From Hydrogenophilales bacterium 16-64-46 (lineage in GTDB: Bacteria > Pseudomonadota > Gammaproteobacteria > Burkholderiales > Thiobacillaceae), in contig NCGY01000008.1 in NCBI GenBank assembly GCA_002281775.1, positions 125,425 through 189,424 of the forward strand: a stretch of 64,000 bases of DNA, written 5' to 3'. The notes under the pieces are model-generated. The model saw only the letters and a program-made list of their open reading frames with translations, made no database searches and was not told the origin of the DNA. Of the stretch, positions 43,332 to 51,832 are shown one piece after another. The translations under genes were made by a program, and so were the position numbers. Numbering within the stretch: the stretch's first letter is position 1; the number at the start of each line of letters is the position of its first letter.

Positions 43332-44188
43332 CGGGAGGGCTCGCTCAGTCCGCGTAGAAACACCAGGGTGTGCTCCAGCAGATCGAACTCGTGTTCACCG
43401 TCCATGAAGTGATTGGCCCCCGGCACCACCACGATTTGCGAACCCAGATGTCTCAGGGCAGCGAGCCAGTTGTGGCCGAGGAGATTGTCCGCGTCGCCCA
43501 TGATCAGCCAGCCGGTCACGGGGGAGCGGTGCAGGGCGTCGAGTGTACGGGCCTGATCCCAGCGCACGTAGGACAGCAGGTCACGCGGCGTCGAGGTGTA
43601 TTTGCGGCAGAACGACAGGGGGTGGGTGACCAGTGTGCGGGGGGCCGTGCGTGCGCGGGTTTCCAGTTGCCCGATCAGGGCCCGCCGGTCGACCGGCCCG
43701 ATCTGCGCCTCGATCAGGGAGGCACCGATGTAGGCCTTGACGGCGGGATCAGGGCGCCCCCCCAGATACGCCAGCAACTGCATGCTGCCGAAGCTGTGGC
43801 CCAGCAGGACGATGGAGCGATGTCCCTGTTTCTTGAGCCAGCTCACCCAGCGCGCGATTTCTTCCGTGTCCTCATCCAGGCTGTGCTTGTGGATGGCCTC
43901 GCAGGCCAGGCTTTGCGAGCGGGCCGGAATGTTCAGGCTCAGCGTCGGCGAGAGCACGGTGTAGCCGGCGTCGTGCAAGCCGCCAGCGAGCGTGGCGACC
44001 GTGGGGAACTCGCGCGTCTGCAAGAATCCATGCAGCAGCAGCACGGCAGGCTTGTCGCGGTCTTCTCCGACCTGGTAACTCGCGCTCGCGCGGATGCCGG
44101 GCCGCATGTCCTGATAGACCACGGCGGCCTGCGTGGCAGACGCGAACCACAGTAACAGGCACAACAGGATGAGGCGCATAGGTATCAT
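43328..44188 (-). CDS. Exported alpha/beta hydrolase
   Basis: The 286-residue protein begins MIPMRLILLCLLLWFASATQ, a signal peptide. It has the alpha/beta hydrolase features: oxyanion HG in LLLHGFLQTRE, nucleophile elbow GHSFGSMQLLA, acid in IMGDADNLLGH and histidine in PGANHFMDGEH. It is related to the DUF3530/hydrolase group without a known substrate. The stop overlaps the start of the downstream GGDEF-EAL gene (ATGA, 43328-43331), so the two are coupled. It is divergent from the helicase gene. The alternative ATG three codons downstream cannot be excluded. Confidence 0.8.
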   Translation of the reverse strand: MIPMRLILLCLLLWFASATQAAVVYQDMRPGIRASASYQVGEDRDKPAVLLLHGFLQTREFPTVATLAGGLHDAGYTVLSPTLSLNIPARSQSLACEAIHKHSLDEDTEEIARWVSWLKKQGHRSIVLLGHSFGSMQLLAYLGGRPDPAVKAYIGASLIEAQIGPVDRRALIGQLETRARTAPRTLVTHPLSFCRKYTSTPRDLLSYVRWDQARTLDALHRSPVTGWLIMGDADNLLGHNWLAALRHLGSQIVVVPGANHFMDGEHEFDLLEHTLVFLRGLSEPSR

Positions 44189-44290
44189 TTGAATGGAATC
44201 CCCCCGTCTAACGGCCAGAAAGTGGCCCGACTTGACCCTGTGCCGCGACGCGCCCCGGTGTACACTCAGGCCAGCTCTCCGTCCTCTCGC

Positions 44291-46249
44291 ATGTCCGATC
44301 TCGCCACCCTGTTTTCCGACCACGGCCCCTGCGCCACCGCCCTGCCGGGCTGGCGTGCGCGGCCGCAGCAGATCGCCATGGCCGAGGCGGTGGAACGCGC
44401 CATCGCCGACAACGGCGTATTGCTGGCCGAAGCCGGTACCGGCACCGGCAAAACGCTCGCCTATTTGATTCCGGCCTTGCGCTCGGGTGGCAAGGTGGTG
44501 ATATCCACCGGCACCAAGGCCTTGCAGGACCAGCTCTTCCACCGTGACCTGCCGGCCGCGCGGCGTGCGTTGAAATCGCCGGTGAAGATCGCCCTCTTGA
44601 AGGGCCGCGCCAACTACGTCTGCCACCACCACCTGCAGCGCAACCTCGCCGACGGCCGCTTCACTCAGCGCGACGATGCCAGCTGGCTACAGAAGATCGC
44701 GCGCTTCGCCGAAACCAGCGCCAGCGGCGACCGCGCCGAAGCCGAAGGTATTCCCGAAGACGCCAACGCCTGGCATTACGCCGTGTCCAGCCGGGACACC
44801 TGCCTCGGCAGCGACTGCGCGCATTTCAAGGCATGCTTCGTGATGCAGGCGCGCAAGGCCGCGCTGGACGCCGAAGTGGTCGTGGTCAACCACCACCTGT
44901 TCTTTGCCGACCTGTGGCTCAAGGACGAAGGCGTCGCCGAACTCCTGCCCGCGTGCAATACCGTCATCCTCGACGAGGCGCACCAGCTCGCCGAAACCGC
45001 CGCGCAGTTCTTCGGTCAGACGCTATCCACCGCCCAGCTCCTCGATCTGGCTGGCGACAGCAAGCGGCTGGCGGCAGTGAAGGCCGGTGATTTTCCGGCC
45101 CTGCGCCGTGCGGCGGAAGACCTCGCCAAGGCCACCCGCGACGCGCGCCTGGCCTTTCCGCAGAATCCGGTCAAGGCGACGCTGGCCGATCTCGGACGTT
45201 ACGACAAATGGCCCGATGCGCTGGCCAGCCTGTCCGGCAGCCTCGATGAACTGGCGCGCCTGCTCGAAACCCAGGCCGAGCGCGACGCCGAGCTGAAAAA
45301 CTGCTTCGAACGCACGCAGGCCGTGCAGGCGACGCTCGCCAGCTGGCAGCGCGAGGACGACCCTGCCCAGCCGCGCGTACGCTGGGTTGAAACCACGCTG
45401 AGTTCGCTGCTACTGCACGCCACGCCGCTCTCCGTCGGCACCCAGTTTGGTGCCAAGCTCAGCGAACGCGCCCAAGCCTGGATCCTCACCTCGGCCACGC
45501 TCTCCGTCGGCGGTGATTTTGGCCATCTGAAATCGCGACTGGGTATCGGCGACGCCGACACCCTCAGCGTCGACAGCCCCTTCGACTACCCGCGCCAGGG
45601 CGTGCTCTATGTACCGCAGACCCTCCCCGCACCCAATACGCCAGAATTCACCGAAGCCGTCGTCGAAGCCGCGCTGCCCGTGCTGGAAATCAGCCGCGGT
45701 CGCGCCTTCATCCTTTTCACCAGCCTGCGCGCGCTGGACAAGGCGCGTGGCCTGCTCGACGCCGCGTTCAAGTTCCGCGGCTGGGACTATCCCTTGTTTG
45801 TTCAGGGCGACGCGCCCAAGAACGAACTCCTCGCCCGTTTCCAGCAGGCCGGCAACGCCGTGCTGCTCGGCAGCCAGAGTTTCTGGGAAGGGGTGGATGT
45901 GCCTGGCGACGCGCTCTCCGTCGTCGTCATTGACAAGTTGCCCTTCCAGCCGCCCGACGATCCCGTCGTCGCCGCGCGCATCGCGCACCTGGAGAAAAGC
46001 GGCGGCAAGCCCTTCATGGACTACCAGTTACCGCACGCGGCCATCAGCCTGAAACAGGGGGCGGGACGCCTGATCCGAACCGAAACCGACCATGGCGTGC
46101 TGATGATCTGCGACACCCGGCTGGCGGACAAACCCTATGGACGCCTGTTGCTGAATGCCTTGCCGGCGATGACGCGGACGCGGAAGCTGGAGGTGGTGGC
46201 GCGGTTTTTTGCCGTGGAAGGGCGGGGGCAGGGAGCGACCCCCACCTGA
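44291..46249 (+). CDS. ATP-dependent iron-sulfur helicase of the DinG/YoaA family
   Basis: The 652-residue superfamily 2 helicase resembles E. coli YoaA/DinG and XPD. It has Walker A AEAGTGTGKTLAYL at about 46-59, DEAH box LDEAHQLAET and C-terminal QGAGRLIRTETDHG. Four cysteines in YVCHHHL and TCLGSDCAHFKACF should hold a 4Fe-4S cluster. It unwinds DNA 5' to 3' in repair and replication-stress tolerance. The ATG at 44291 starts MSDLATLFSDHGP and is preferred over earlier frames in the divergent promoter region. Confidence 0.9.
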   Translation: MSDLATLFSDHGPCATALPGWRARPQQIAMAEAVERAIADNGVLLAEAGTGTGKTLAYLIPALRSGGKVVISTGTKALQDQLFHRDLPAARRALKSPVKIALLKGRANYVCHHHLQRNLADGRFTQRDDASWLQKIARFAETSASGDRAEAEGIPEDANAWHYAVSSRDTCLGSDCAHFKACFVMQARKAALDAEVVVVNHHLFFADLWLKDEGVAELLPACNTVILDEAHQLAETAAQFFGQTLSTAQLLDLAGDSKRLAAVKAGDFPALRRAAEDLAKATRDARLAFPQNPVKATLADLGRYDKWPDALASLSGSLDELARLLETQAERDAELKNCFERTQAVQATLASWQREDDPAQPRVRWVETTLSSLLLHATPLSVGTQFGAKLSERAQAWILTSATLSVGGDFGHLKSRLGIGDADTLSVDSPFDYPRQGVLYVPQTLPAPNTPEFTEAVVEAALPVLEISRGRAFILFTSLRALDKARGLLDAAFKFRGWDYPLFVQGDAPKNELLARFQQAGNAVLLGSQSFWEGVDVPGDALSVVVIDKLPFQPPDDPVVAARIAHLEKSGGKPFMDYQLPHAAISLKQGAGRLIRTETDHGVLMICDTRLADKPYGRLLLNALPAMTRTRKLEVVARFFAVEGRGQGATPT

Positions 46250-46350
46250 GCGCGGGCGTCCGTGTGCACGGTGTGCCATGCTGAGCCGCCGGATGGCGGC
46301 ATCGGCGAGCGGGGCAAAAAAACACCGCCGCCCGCGTGCCTGCCCAGAAG

Positions 46351-46504
46351 CCTGTCGGACTTGAGGCCGGTCTACTGTGCCAGTGGGGCGTGCGGTCCGT
46401 TTTTGTCCGATTTCCCGTTACGCAGGTCCATTGTGCGCCGCGAAATCGCGCAAAACTGTCCTCGCGCTCCCACTTGACTCGCTCCGAACACCAAGTCCGA
46501 CAGG
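46351..46504. repeat. 154-bp miniature element with 13-bp terminal inverted repeats
   Basis: CCTGTCGGACTTG at 46351-46363 is repeated exactly as CAAGTCCGACAGG at 46492-46504. The enclosed 128 bases contain no credible gene. This looks like a MITE-like non-autonomous element in the gap between the helicase gene and the Mth938-like gene. No target-site duplication is evident. Confidence 0.55.
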
Positions 46505-46515
46505 TGCCTGGCGCT

Positions 46516-46896
46516 TCAGGCCGGCTCGATCAACACCGCCGCACCCACGTTCCTGCCTTCCGCAGCGAGGATGTTGTAAGTCCGGCACAGGGCGCCGAGA
46601 TCCATCGTCTCCAGCCCGATGCGTGCCTCGACGAGGGGACGGGTGAGGGCAGGTGCCGGAAAGCGCAGGCGGGTGCCCGTGCCCAGCAGGAGGATATCGA
46701 GTTCGCGCCGGGCGATCCACTCGAAATGGGCGAGCGTCAGAGCGTCGAAGCCGAGCCCTGCCCAGGGCGCGACCTCTATGCCGTGGGCACTGAGTAGCAG
46801 GCTCGACTCATGGCGATGGCCGTCAATGAGGACATGATCGGCAGCGTAGCCGGTGAAGAGGGCCAGACCGCCACCGCTGTTGAGGTGCAGTTTCAT
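46516..46896 (-). CDS. Mth938-like (DUF498) domain protein
   Basis: The 126-residue protein is a single Mth938/NDUFAF3-like domain. LDILLLGTGTRLRFP is the conserved glycine loop, and AARTYNILAAEGRNVGAAVLI-like residues close the fold (here CRTYNILAAEGRNVGAAVL). Bacterial members are of unknown function, often near sec or respiratory genes. There is no signal or membrane segment. It stands alone between the miniature element and the porin gene. Confidence 0.85.
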   Translation of the reverse strand: MKLHLNSGGGLALFTGYAADHVLIDGHRHESSLLLSAHGIEVAPWAGLGFDALTLAHFEWIARRELDILLLGTGTRLRFPAPALTRPLVEARIGLETMDLGALCRTYNILAAEGRNVGAAVLIEPA

Positions 46897-47001
46897 GACG
46901 AAACCATATCAGACAGCGCGCGCGGGCGCGAGGCTGCCGGGATGAAATTGCTGGCACGCCCCACGCTGTGCGAGCCTGGAATGAAGGCCTCGCGACCCTG
47001 T

Positions 47002-47029
47002 AAAAAAACACCCCGCGCGAGGCGGGGTG
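47002..47029 (-). terminator. Rho-independent terminator after the porin gene
   Basis: On the minus strand CACCCCGC and GCGGGGTG form a perfect 8-bp stem with a 5-base loop, followed by seven T residues. It lies 44 bases after the porin stop. Confidence 0.88.
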
Positions 47030-47072
47030 AAGAAGAAGCGCTGCGCTTCCGTCGGAGAAAGGTTGTGGGAGA

Positions 47073-48242
47073 TCAGATCTGGAACTGCACGCCGATGACG
47101 AACTTGTCGGTATCGGTATCGGGCGTGGGTCGGTCATCATCGGTTTGTGACCAGAAAGCTGACAGTCGTGCGTTGTGTCCCTTGATCACGTAGTTGAAAC
47201 CCAGGTCGAGCACGTCGATGGTGGAGTTGGAGAGTTCGCGGTCGAAGCTCTGGTAGCGCACGAAGGGTTGCATCTGGCCGATGCCGATCTTGCCGGGGAA
47301 GAGGAAGGCGGCGGTGGCCAGATAGCCATCGCCTTCGGTGAGACCACCGACGTTGTCGTTGGCACCTGCTGCCGGGCAAGCCGGCGAGCCGGGTTCGCCG
47401 CTGCCGCAATCTGCCACGCCATCGAGATCGTAGTTGTAGAAGGCACCCTCCAGCGTTAACAGCCCCCCTCCGGCCAGTTTCTTTTCCATCAGCACATCGA
47501 TGTTCATGCCTGTGTAGTCGCCCTCGGCACCGGCCACGCCCACTCCGTCGCTCTGGAACATGCCGGCGATGCCGACGGTGAGGATATCCTTGCCGTAGTA
47601 GGTACTGCCGGTGTAGTAGGCCGGTGCGGGTTCGGCCTCCCAGAATGCGTAAGCAAGACGGCCTACATAGAGCAGGTTGTCGGATTCGTTCGAGCCGCCG
47701 GCGATGTTGTTATGCCCCTTGAACGCACCCACCACGTAGGTGAATTTGTTGTCCATCAGCTTACCCCACACCTGCACGCCATTGTCACGGCCTACGGCGA
47801 GGCTGGGGTACTGCGAGACATGGAAGGGATATTCCCATACGTTGAGATAGAAGGGGCCGTCGAGGTTGGCGCGGTCGGAGGCGGGCAACATGCGGCCGAA
47901 CCAGATGTTGAATTCCGGCATGGGTTCGTACTGGACGTAGGCGTCCATGACGCGCAGGCCGTCTGGGGTGGTGCCGCTGCCGTCGCGTTCGAAGTTGAGC
48001 GTGGCCCCGAGTGCTTTCATCACGCGTCCGCTCAGGTAGACACGGGTGCTGTTGACGACGAAGTCGTTGGAGCGGTCGCCGTTGGGGGCGGCATTCTCGA
48101 CTGATTCGTAGCTCAGGCGCAGGCCGGCACCGATGCTGAAGGAGGCGTCGCCGCCCAGATCAAAGGTGGCGGCGTGTGTGCCGGGACTGGCCAACCCGAA
48201 CATGCAGAGGGCGGCCAGAGGGGAAATCCGGAATCGGGTCAT
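47073..48242 (-). CDS. Outer-membrane porin, probably for urea or short-chain amides
   Basis: The 389-residue protein has a signal peptide (MTRFRISPLAALCMFGLASP, cut after THAA). Its alternating hydrophobic beta strands end in FVIGVQFQI, where the terminal aromatic-x-hydrophobic pattern is typical of outer-membrane barrels. An extracellular-loop-like segment contains a Cys pair (ADCGSGEPGSPAC). It is divergent from urtA with a sigma-54-type promoter on each side. This is the arrangement of the FmdC-type porin known beside urea/amide transporters in Methylophilus. Barrel assignment is firm; the substrate is inferred from context and shared regulation. Confidence 0.82.
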   Translation of the reverse strand: MTRFRISPLAALCMFGLASPGTHAATFDLGGDASFSIGAGLRLSYESVENAAPNGDRSNDFVVNSTRVYLSGRVMKALGATLNFERDGSGTTPDGLRVMDAYVQYEPMPEFNIWFGRMLPASDRANLDGPFYLNVWEYPFHVSQYPSLAVGRDNGVQVWGKLMDNKFTYVVGAFKGHNNIAGGSNESDNLLYVGRLAYAFWEAEPAPAYYTGSTYYGKDILTVGIAGMFQSDGVGVAGAEGDYTGMNIDVLMEKKLAGGGLLTLEGAFYNYDLDGVADCGSGEPGSPACPAAGANDNVGGLTEGDGYLATAAFLFPGKIGIGQMQPFVRYQSFDRELSNSTIDVLDLGFNYVIKGHNARLSAFWSQTDDDRPTPDTDTDKFVIGVQFQI

Positions 48243-48258
48243 GTGCTGTCCTTTCTTG

Positions 48259-48268
48259 ATGTATACAA
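48259..48268. promoter_or_regulatory. TTGTATACAA-type operator, porin side
   Basis: ATGTATACAA (9 of 10 matches to the palindrome TTGTATACAA) lies 17-26 bases before the porin start, downstream of the predicted transcription start. A repressor bound here would block the transcript. Confidence 0.5.
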
Positions 48269-48301
48269 AAATGCACTCAACAAACCATGCGATTCTCGCC
48301 A

Positions 48302-48318
48302 AAGCATCTTGTGTGCCA
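48302..48318 (-). promoter_or_regulatory. Sigma-54 promoter of the porin gene
   Basis: On the minus strand TGGCACACAAGATGCTT has the diagnostic GG-N10-GC spacing and matches TGGCAC-N5-TTGC except for one base. Transcription should start near 48293, about 50 bases before the ATG. Confidence 0.7.
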
Positions 48319-48451
48319 TATCGTGATACTCGGCTGTCAAGTCAGGGCCATATTTATTTTAATGCAATATAAACAGTGGTTTATTGCGGTTATCGGCCTA
48401 TGGCCTACATAGGATTTCCTGATGGCAGCGTGGCGTGGGGTGGCATGGACG

Positions 48452-48500
48452 TGCACTAATTCAGGGCATCCATGGGGTTTATGATGTATGCAATGGTGCA
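48452..48500. promoter_or_regulatory. Possible NtrC enhancer between porin and urtA
   Basis: TGCACTAATTCAGGGCA at 48452-48468 matches the NtrC consensus TGCACCAAAATGGTGCA well in its left half. AATGGTGCA ending at 48500 is a good right half-site. The centres are 32 bp apart, the spacing of the glnA enhancer sites, and lie about 170-205 bp upstream of the predicted urtA start and about 170-200 bp upstream of the porin start. The rest of the 474-base divergent gap is AT-rich with no gene. Confidence 0.45.
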
Positions 48501-48617
48501 TTCGGTGACGTTTGTGCAGCCATGGTGGGTTGTGCTGACGATTTCCAGCATCTCTGATTGATCATTAAATGGATGAAGTAAAAAAGTTTTTTTGCCAGAT
48601 ACCGGGCAATCGGGCTC

Positions 48618-48627
48618 TTGTATACAA
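48618..48627. promoter_or_regulatory. TTGTATACAA operator, urtA side
   Basis: A perfect 10-bp palindrome TTGTATACAA lies 13 bases upstream of the sigma-54 -24 element of urtA. The same word occurs before the urea carboxylase gene, which makes chance less likely. Confidence 0.55.
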
Positions 48628-48639
48628 CAATGGGGTATC

Positions 48640-48656
48640 TGGCACGCTCGCTGCTT
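48640..48656 (+). promoter_or_regulatory. Sigma-54 promoter of urtA
   Basis: TGGCACGCTCGCTGCTT matches TGGCACG-N4-TTGC with the required GG-N10-GC spacing. Transcription should start near 48666, about 50 bases before the urtA ATG. Confidence 0.75.
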
Positions 48657-48716
48657 CTGATGGGGGTGGGCAGATTTTTCCCACTCCCATTTTTTCGACT
48701 AAACACGAGGTGAAGG

Positions 48717-49973
48717 ATGACGAATAGACGGCAGTTCATACAGAGCATGGGTGCCCTCGCGGGCATGGCGGCGCTTCCGGGAGGCGTGAATCTGGCGTTC
48801 GGTGCGGGCAAGGAACCGATCAAGGTCGGCATCCTGCATTCGCTGTCGGGGACGATGGCGATTTCGGAAACCGCACTCAAGAACACTGCACTGATGACCA
48901 TCGACATGATCAACGCCAAGGGCGGTGTGCTCGGCCGTCCGCTTGAGGCGGTGGTGGTTGATCCGGCATCGAACTGGCCCCTGTTCGCCGAGAAGGCGCG
49001 TCAGCTCATCACCAAAGACAAGGTCGCGGTGACCTTCGGCTGCTGGACCTCAGTGTCACGCAAGTCGGTGCTGCCGGTATACGAAGAACTCAACAGCCTG
49101 CTGTTTTACCCGGTGCAGTACGAAGGCGAAGAGCTGTCGCAGAACGTATTCTATACGGGCGCCGCGCCAAACCAGCAGGCGATCCCGGCGACCGAATACC
49201 TGATGAGCAAGGAGGGCGGCGGTGCGAAGAAATTCGTCCTGCTCGGCACCGACTATGTGTATCCGCGCACGACCAACAAGATCCTGCGCGCCTTCCTCAA
49301 GTCCAAGGGCGTTCCCGAGGCCAACATCATGGAGGAGTACACCCCCTTCGGCCATTCGGATTACCAGACCATCATCGCCAAGATCAAGAAATTCTCGGCG
49401 GGCGGCAAAACCTGTGTGATCTCGACGATCAACGGCGACTCCAACGTGCCGTTCTACAAGGAACTCGGTAACCAGGGCATCAAGGCGACCGACATCCCGG
49501 TGGTCGCGTTCTCGGTTGCCGAGCAGGAATTGGCCGGCATCGACACCAAGCCGCTGGTCGGCCAGCTCGCCGCGTGGAACTACTTCCAGACGATCAAGAA
49601 TCCGCAGAACGCGGCCTTCGTGAAAATGTGGAAGGATTACGTCAAGGCCAAGGGACTGAAGGATGCGCCGGTGACGGACGACCCGATGGAAGCGACCTGG
49701 ATCGGCATCCACATGTGGAAGCAGGCGGTTGAAAAGGCCGGTTCGCCCGACGTCGACAAGGTACGCAAAGCCATGGCCGGCCAGACCTTCAAGGCCCCGT
49801 GCGGCTTTACGGTGAAGATGGACGAAACCAACCATCACCTGCACAAGCCGGTGTTCATCGGTGAGATCCGCGCCGACGGCCAGTTCAATACGGTGTGGAA
49901 GACCAAGGGCCCGATCCGCGCCCAGCCTTGGAGTCCGTACATCCCGGGCAACGAGGGCAAGCAGAAGCTGTAA
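48717..49973 (+). CDS. urtA: Urea ABC transporter substrate-binding protein
   Basis: The 418-residue periplasmic binding protein captures urea for UrtBCDE. A signal region (MTNRRQFIQSMGALAGMAAL) with twin arginine-like NRRQF is followed by the mature start EPIKVGILHSLSGTMAISE. GCWTSVSRKSVLPVYEEL and FYPVQYEGEELSQNVFYTGAAPNQQ are hallmarks of the UrtA/AmiC branch of the branched-chain amino acid binding fold. It is the first gene of the urt-ure series, behind a sigma-54 promoter, with 132 bases containing a palindromic repeat before urtB. Confidence 0.95.
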   Translation: MTNRRQFIQSMGALAGMAALPGGVNLAFGAGKEPIKVGILHSLSGTMAISETALKNTALMTIDMINAKGGVLGRPLEAVVVDPASNWPLFAEKARQLITKDKVAVTFGCWTSVSRKSVLPVYEELNSLLFYPVQYEGEELSQNVFYTGAAPNQQAIPATEYLMSKEGGGAKKFVLLGTDYVYPRTTNKILRAFLKSKGVPEANIMEEYTPFGHSDYQTIIAKIKKFSAGGKTCVISTINGDSNVPFYKELGNQGIKATDIPVVAFSVAEQELAGIDTKPLVGQLAAWNYFQTIKNPQNAAFVKMWKDYVKAKGLKDAPVTDDPMEATWIGIHMWKQAVEKAGSPDVDKVRKAMAGQTFKAPCGFTVKMDETNHHLHKPVFIGEIRADGQFNTVWKTKGPIRAQPWSPYIPGNEGKQKL

Positions 49974-49985
49974 ATCGCGCTTTAC

Positions 49986-50067
49986 CGTAGGTTGGGCTGA
50001 CGAAGGAAGCCCAGCGCACTCCGCGCAGCTCAAGTCCGTTGGCTTCGCAGCGCCAGCCCAATCTACG
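49986..50067. repeat. 82-bp palindromic repeat between urtA and urtB
   Basis: CGTAGGTTGGGCT at 49986-49998 pairs with AGCCCAATCTACG at 50055-50067 with one G-T pair, and the interior has further complementary parts around GAAGCCCA and TGGCTTCG. This is the widespread GTAGGTTGGGCT intergenic repeat type. It may stabilise the abundant urtA message or partly terminate before urtB. Confidence 0.65.
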
Positions 50068-50105
50068 TCTTTACGGTCACTGCTATAACAACGAGGCGGT
50101 ATTTC

Positions 50106-51680
50106 ATGCCCCAATTTTTCCTCTGGTTTTTTCTGTGGGCGATTTTCCCCGCGCACGCTGCACTCGATCCCGCGACACTCGCGCCGTTTGCCGGCGACGA
50201 TTCCACCCTCAAGGCCGCATGGGTCACGCAGAACGCGCAGAACCCCGACCCGCAGGTCGATGCGATCTACCAGGCGCTGTCTGACGACAGCCTTTTGATC
50301 CTGCCCGACGGCAGCCTCACGATTTTCGACGGCGAGAAATACCTCGACGCCGCGACCGGTGCGCCGCTGGCGACCGAACCCGAATCCACGGACGGTGTCA
50401 TCGTCAACAACCTCCTGCGTGGCGCTTTGCAAAGCGCCATCGCCCTGCGCGGGCTGGCGAGCGTCGACCCCGCCGCGCGCTTGACCGCCGCCGACGCCCT
50501 GAAAGAAGCCGCCGACGTGAGCTTTCTGCCCGCGCTCGAAGCCGCGCTCGCCAAAGAAACCGACGCCGACGTCAAGGAGGCCTTATCACGCACGACCGCG
50601 TTGCTGCAATTGGCGAGTCCCGAACAGGCGACGCGGCTGGCTGCGGTCGAGCGTCTGGCTGTCTCGCGCGACCGCAAGATATACGAGGCATTGCTGCCGC
50701 TGGTCGAATCTGAATCTGACCCAGCGGTCAAAACCGCGCTCGCTGGCGCGGTGCGCGAAATCGAATTCCGGCTCGATATCGCCAATTTCTTTACCAACGC
50801 CTTCTCGGGCCTCTCGCTGGGCAGCATCCTGCTGCTCGCCGCACTCGGGCTGGCGATCACTTTTGGGTTGATGGGCATCATCAACATGGCGCACGGCGAA
50901 ATGCTGATGCTGGGTGCGTATTCGACCTACGTCGTGCAGGGCATTTTCCGCGAGCATTTTCCGGGCGCGATTGACTGGTATCCCTTGGCCGCGCTCCCCG
51001 TCGCCTTCCTCGTCGCCGCGACCGTCGGCGCGATCATGGAGCGCAGCGTCATCCGCTTTTTGTATGGTCGTCCGCTCGAAACCCTGCTCGCGACCTGGGG
51101 CCTGTCGCTGATCCTGATTCAGGCCGTGCGTAGCTTGTTCGGCCCGCAGAACGTCGAAGTCGCCAACCCGACGTGGATGTCGGGCGCGCTCGATTTATAC
51201 GGCGTCGTGCTGCCGTACAACCGGCTCGTCATCATCGCCTTCGCCTTCTTCGTGCTCGCAATTGTGTGGTTCGTGCTCAACCGCACCCGCATGGGCCTTT
51301 ATGTGCGCGGTGTGATGCAGAACCGGCCGATGGCCGACGCCATCGGCGTGCCGACCGCGCGGGTAGACATGATGGCGTTCGCGCTCGGCTCAGGGATAGC
51401 GGGGCTAGGCGGCGTCGCGCTGTCGCAGATCGGCAACGTCGGCCCCGAACTCGGACAGGCCTACATCATCGACTCGTTCATGGTGGTGGTTCTGGGTGGC
51501 GTCGGCCAGCTCGCGGGTACGGTCGTGGCCGCGCTGGGGCTGGGCGAAATCAACAAGTTCCTGGAGCCCTACGCCGGCGCGGTGCTCGGCAAGATCGCCG
51601 TGCTCGTGCTCATCATCCTTTTCATCCAGAAACGACCGTCGGGGCTCTTCGCCCTGAAAGGCCGGAGTGCCGACACATGA
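50106..51680 (+). CDS. urtB: Urea ABC transporter permease UrtB
   Basis: The 524-residue permease has a cleavable signal (MPQFFLWFFLWAIFPAHAAL) and a periplasmic Ala-rich helical extension up to about residue 220 with HEAT-like repeats, as usual for UrtB. About eight to nine membrane helices of the LivH type follow, with INMAHGEMLMLGAYSTY and GIGLGGVALSQIGNVGPELG-like loops (here GIAGLGGVALSQIGNVGPEL). It forms the channel with UrtC. The stop overlaps the start of a 51-codon frame (ATGA) that leads into urtC. Confidence 0.93.
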   Translation: MPQFFLWFFLWAIFPAHAALDPATLAPFAGDDSTLKAAWVTQNAQNPDPQVDAIYQALSDDSLLILPDGSLTIFDGEKYLDAATGAPLATEPESTDGVIVNNLLRGALQSAIALRGLASVDPAARLTAADALKEAADVSFLPALEAALAKETDADVKEALSRTTALLQLASPEQATRLAAVERLAVSRDRKIYEALLPLVESESDPAVKTALAGAVREIEFRLDIANFFTNAFSGLSLGSILLLAALGLAITFGLMGIINMAHGEMLMLGAYSTYVVQGIFREHFPGAIDWYPLAALPVAFLVAATVGAIMERSVIRFLYGRPLETLLATWGLSLILIQAVRSLFGPQNVEVANPTWMSGALDLYGVVLPYNRLVIIAFAFFVLAIVWFVLNRTRMGLYVRGVMQNRPMADAIGVPTARVDMMAFALGSGIAGLGGVALSQIGNVGPELGQAYIIDSFMVVVLGGVGQLAGTVVAALGLGEINKFLEPYAGAVLGKIAVLVLIILFIQKRPSGLFALKGRSADT

Positions 51681-51832
51681 AAACCTTCCTGACCTTTTGC
51701 ACCCGTACGCTGCGCCGGATGTTGATTGCACCCGCAGCCGCCGACCTCGCGTCCGACCGGGTGCTGCTCGCCGCGCGCTTGCCGTCGAATTGCCACAGCT
51801 CGTGGACCAGCCGGGAGCACAACCGCGCATGA
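51677..51832 (+). CDS. Small 51-residue reading frame coupling urtB and urtC
   Basis: An ATG at 51677 overlaps the urtB stop (ATGA), and its own TGA at 51830-51832 overlaps the urtC ATG (again ATGA). The predicted peptide starts MKTFLTFCTRTLRRMLIAPA and is basic with two cysteines; no family is recognised. The double overlap is what one expects of a translated leader that carries ribosomes from urtB into urtC. It could also simply be spacer sequence with a longer urtC start at 51667. No homology evidence is available. Confidence 0.45.
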   Translation: MKTFLTFCTRTLRRMLIAPAAADLASDRVLLAARLPSNCHSSWTSREHNRA

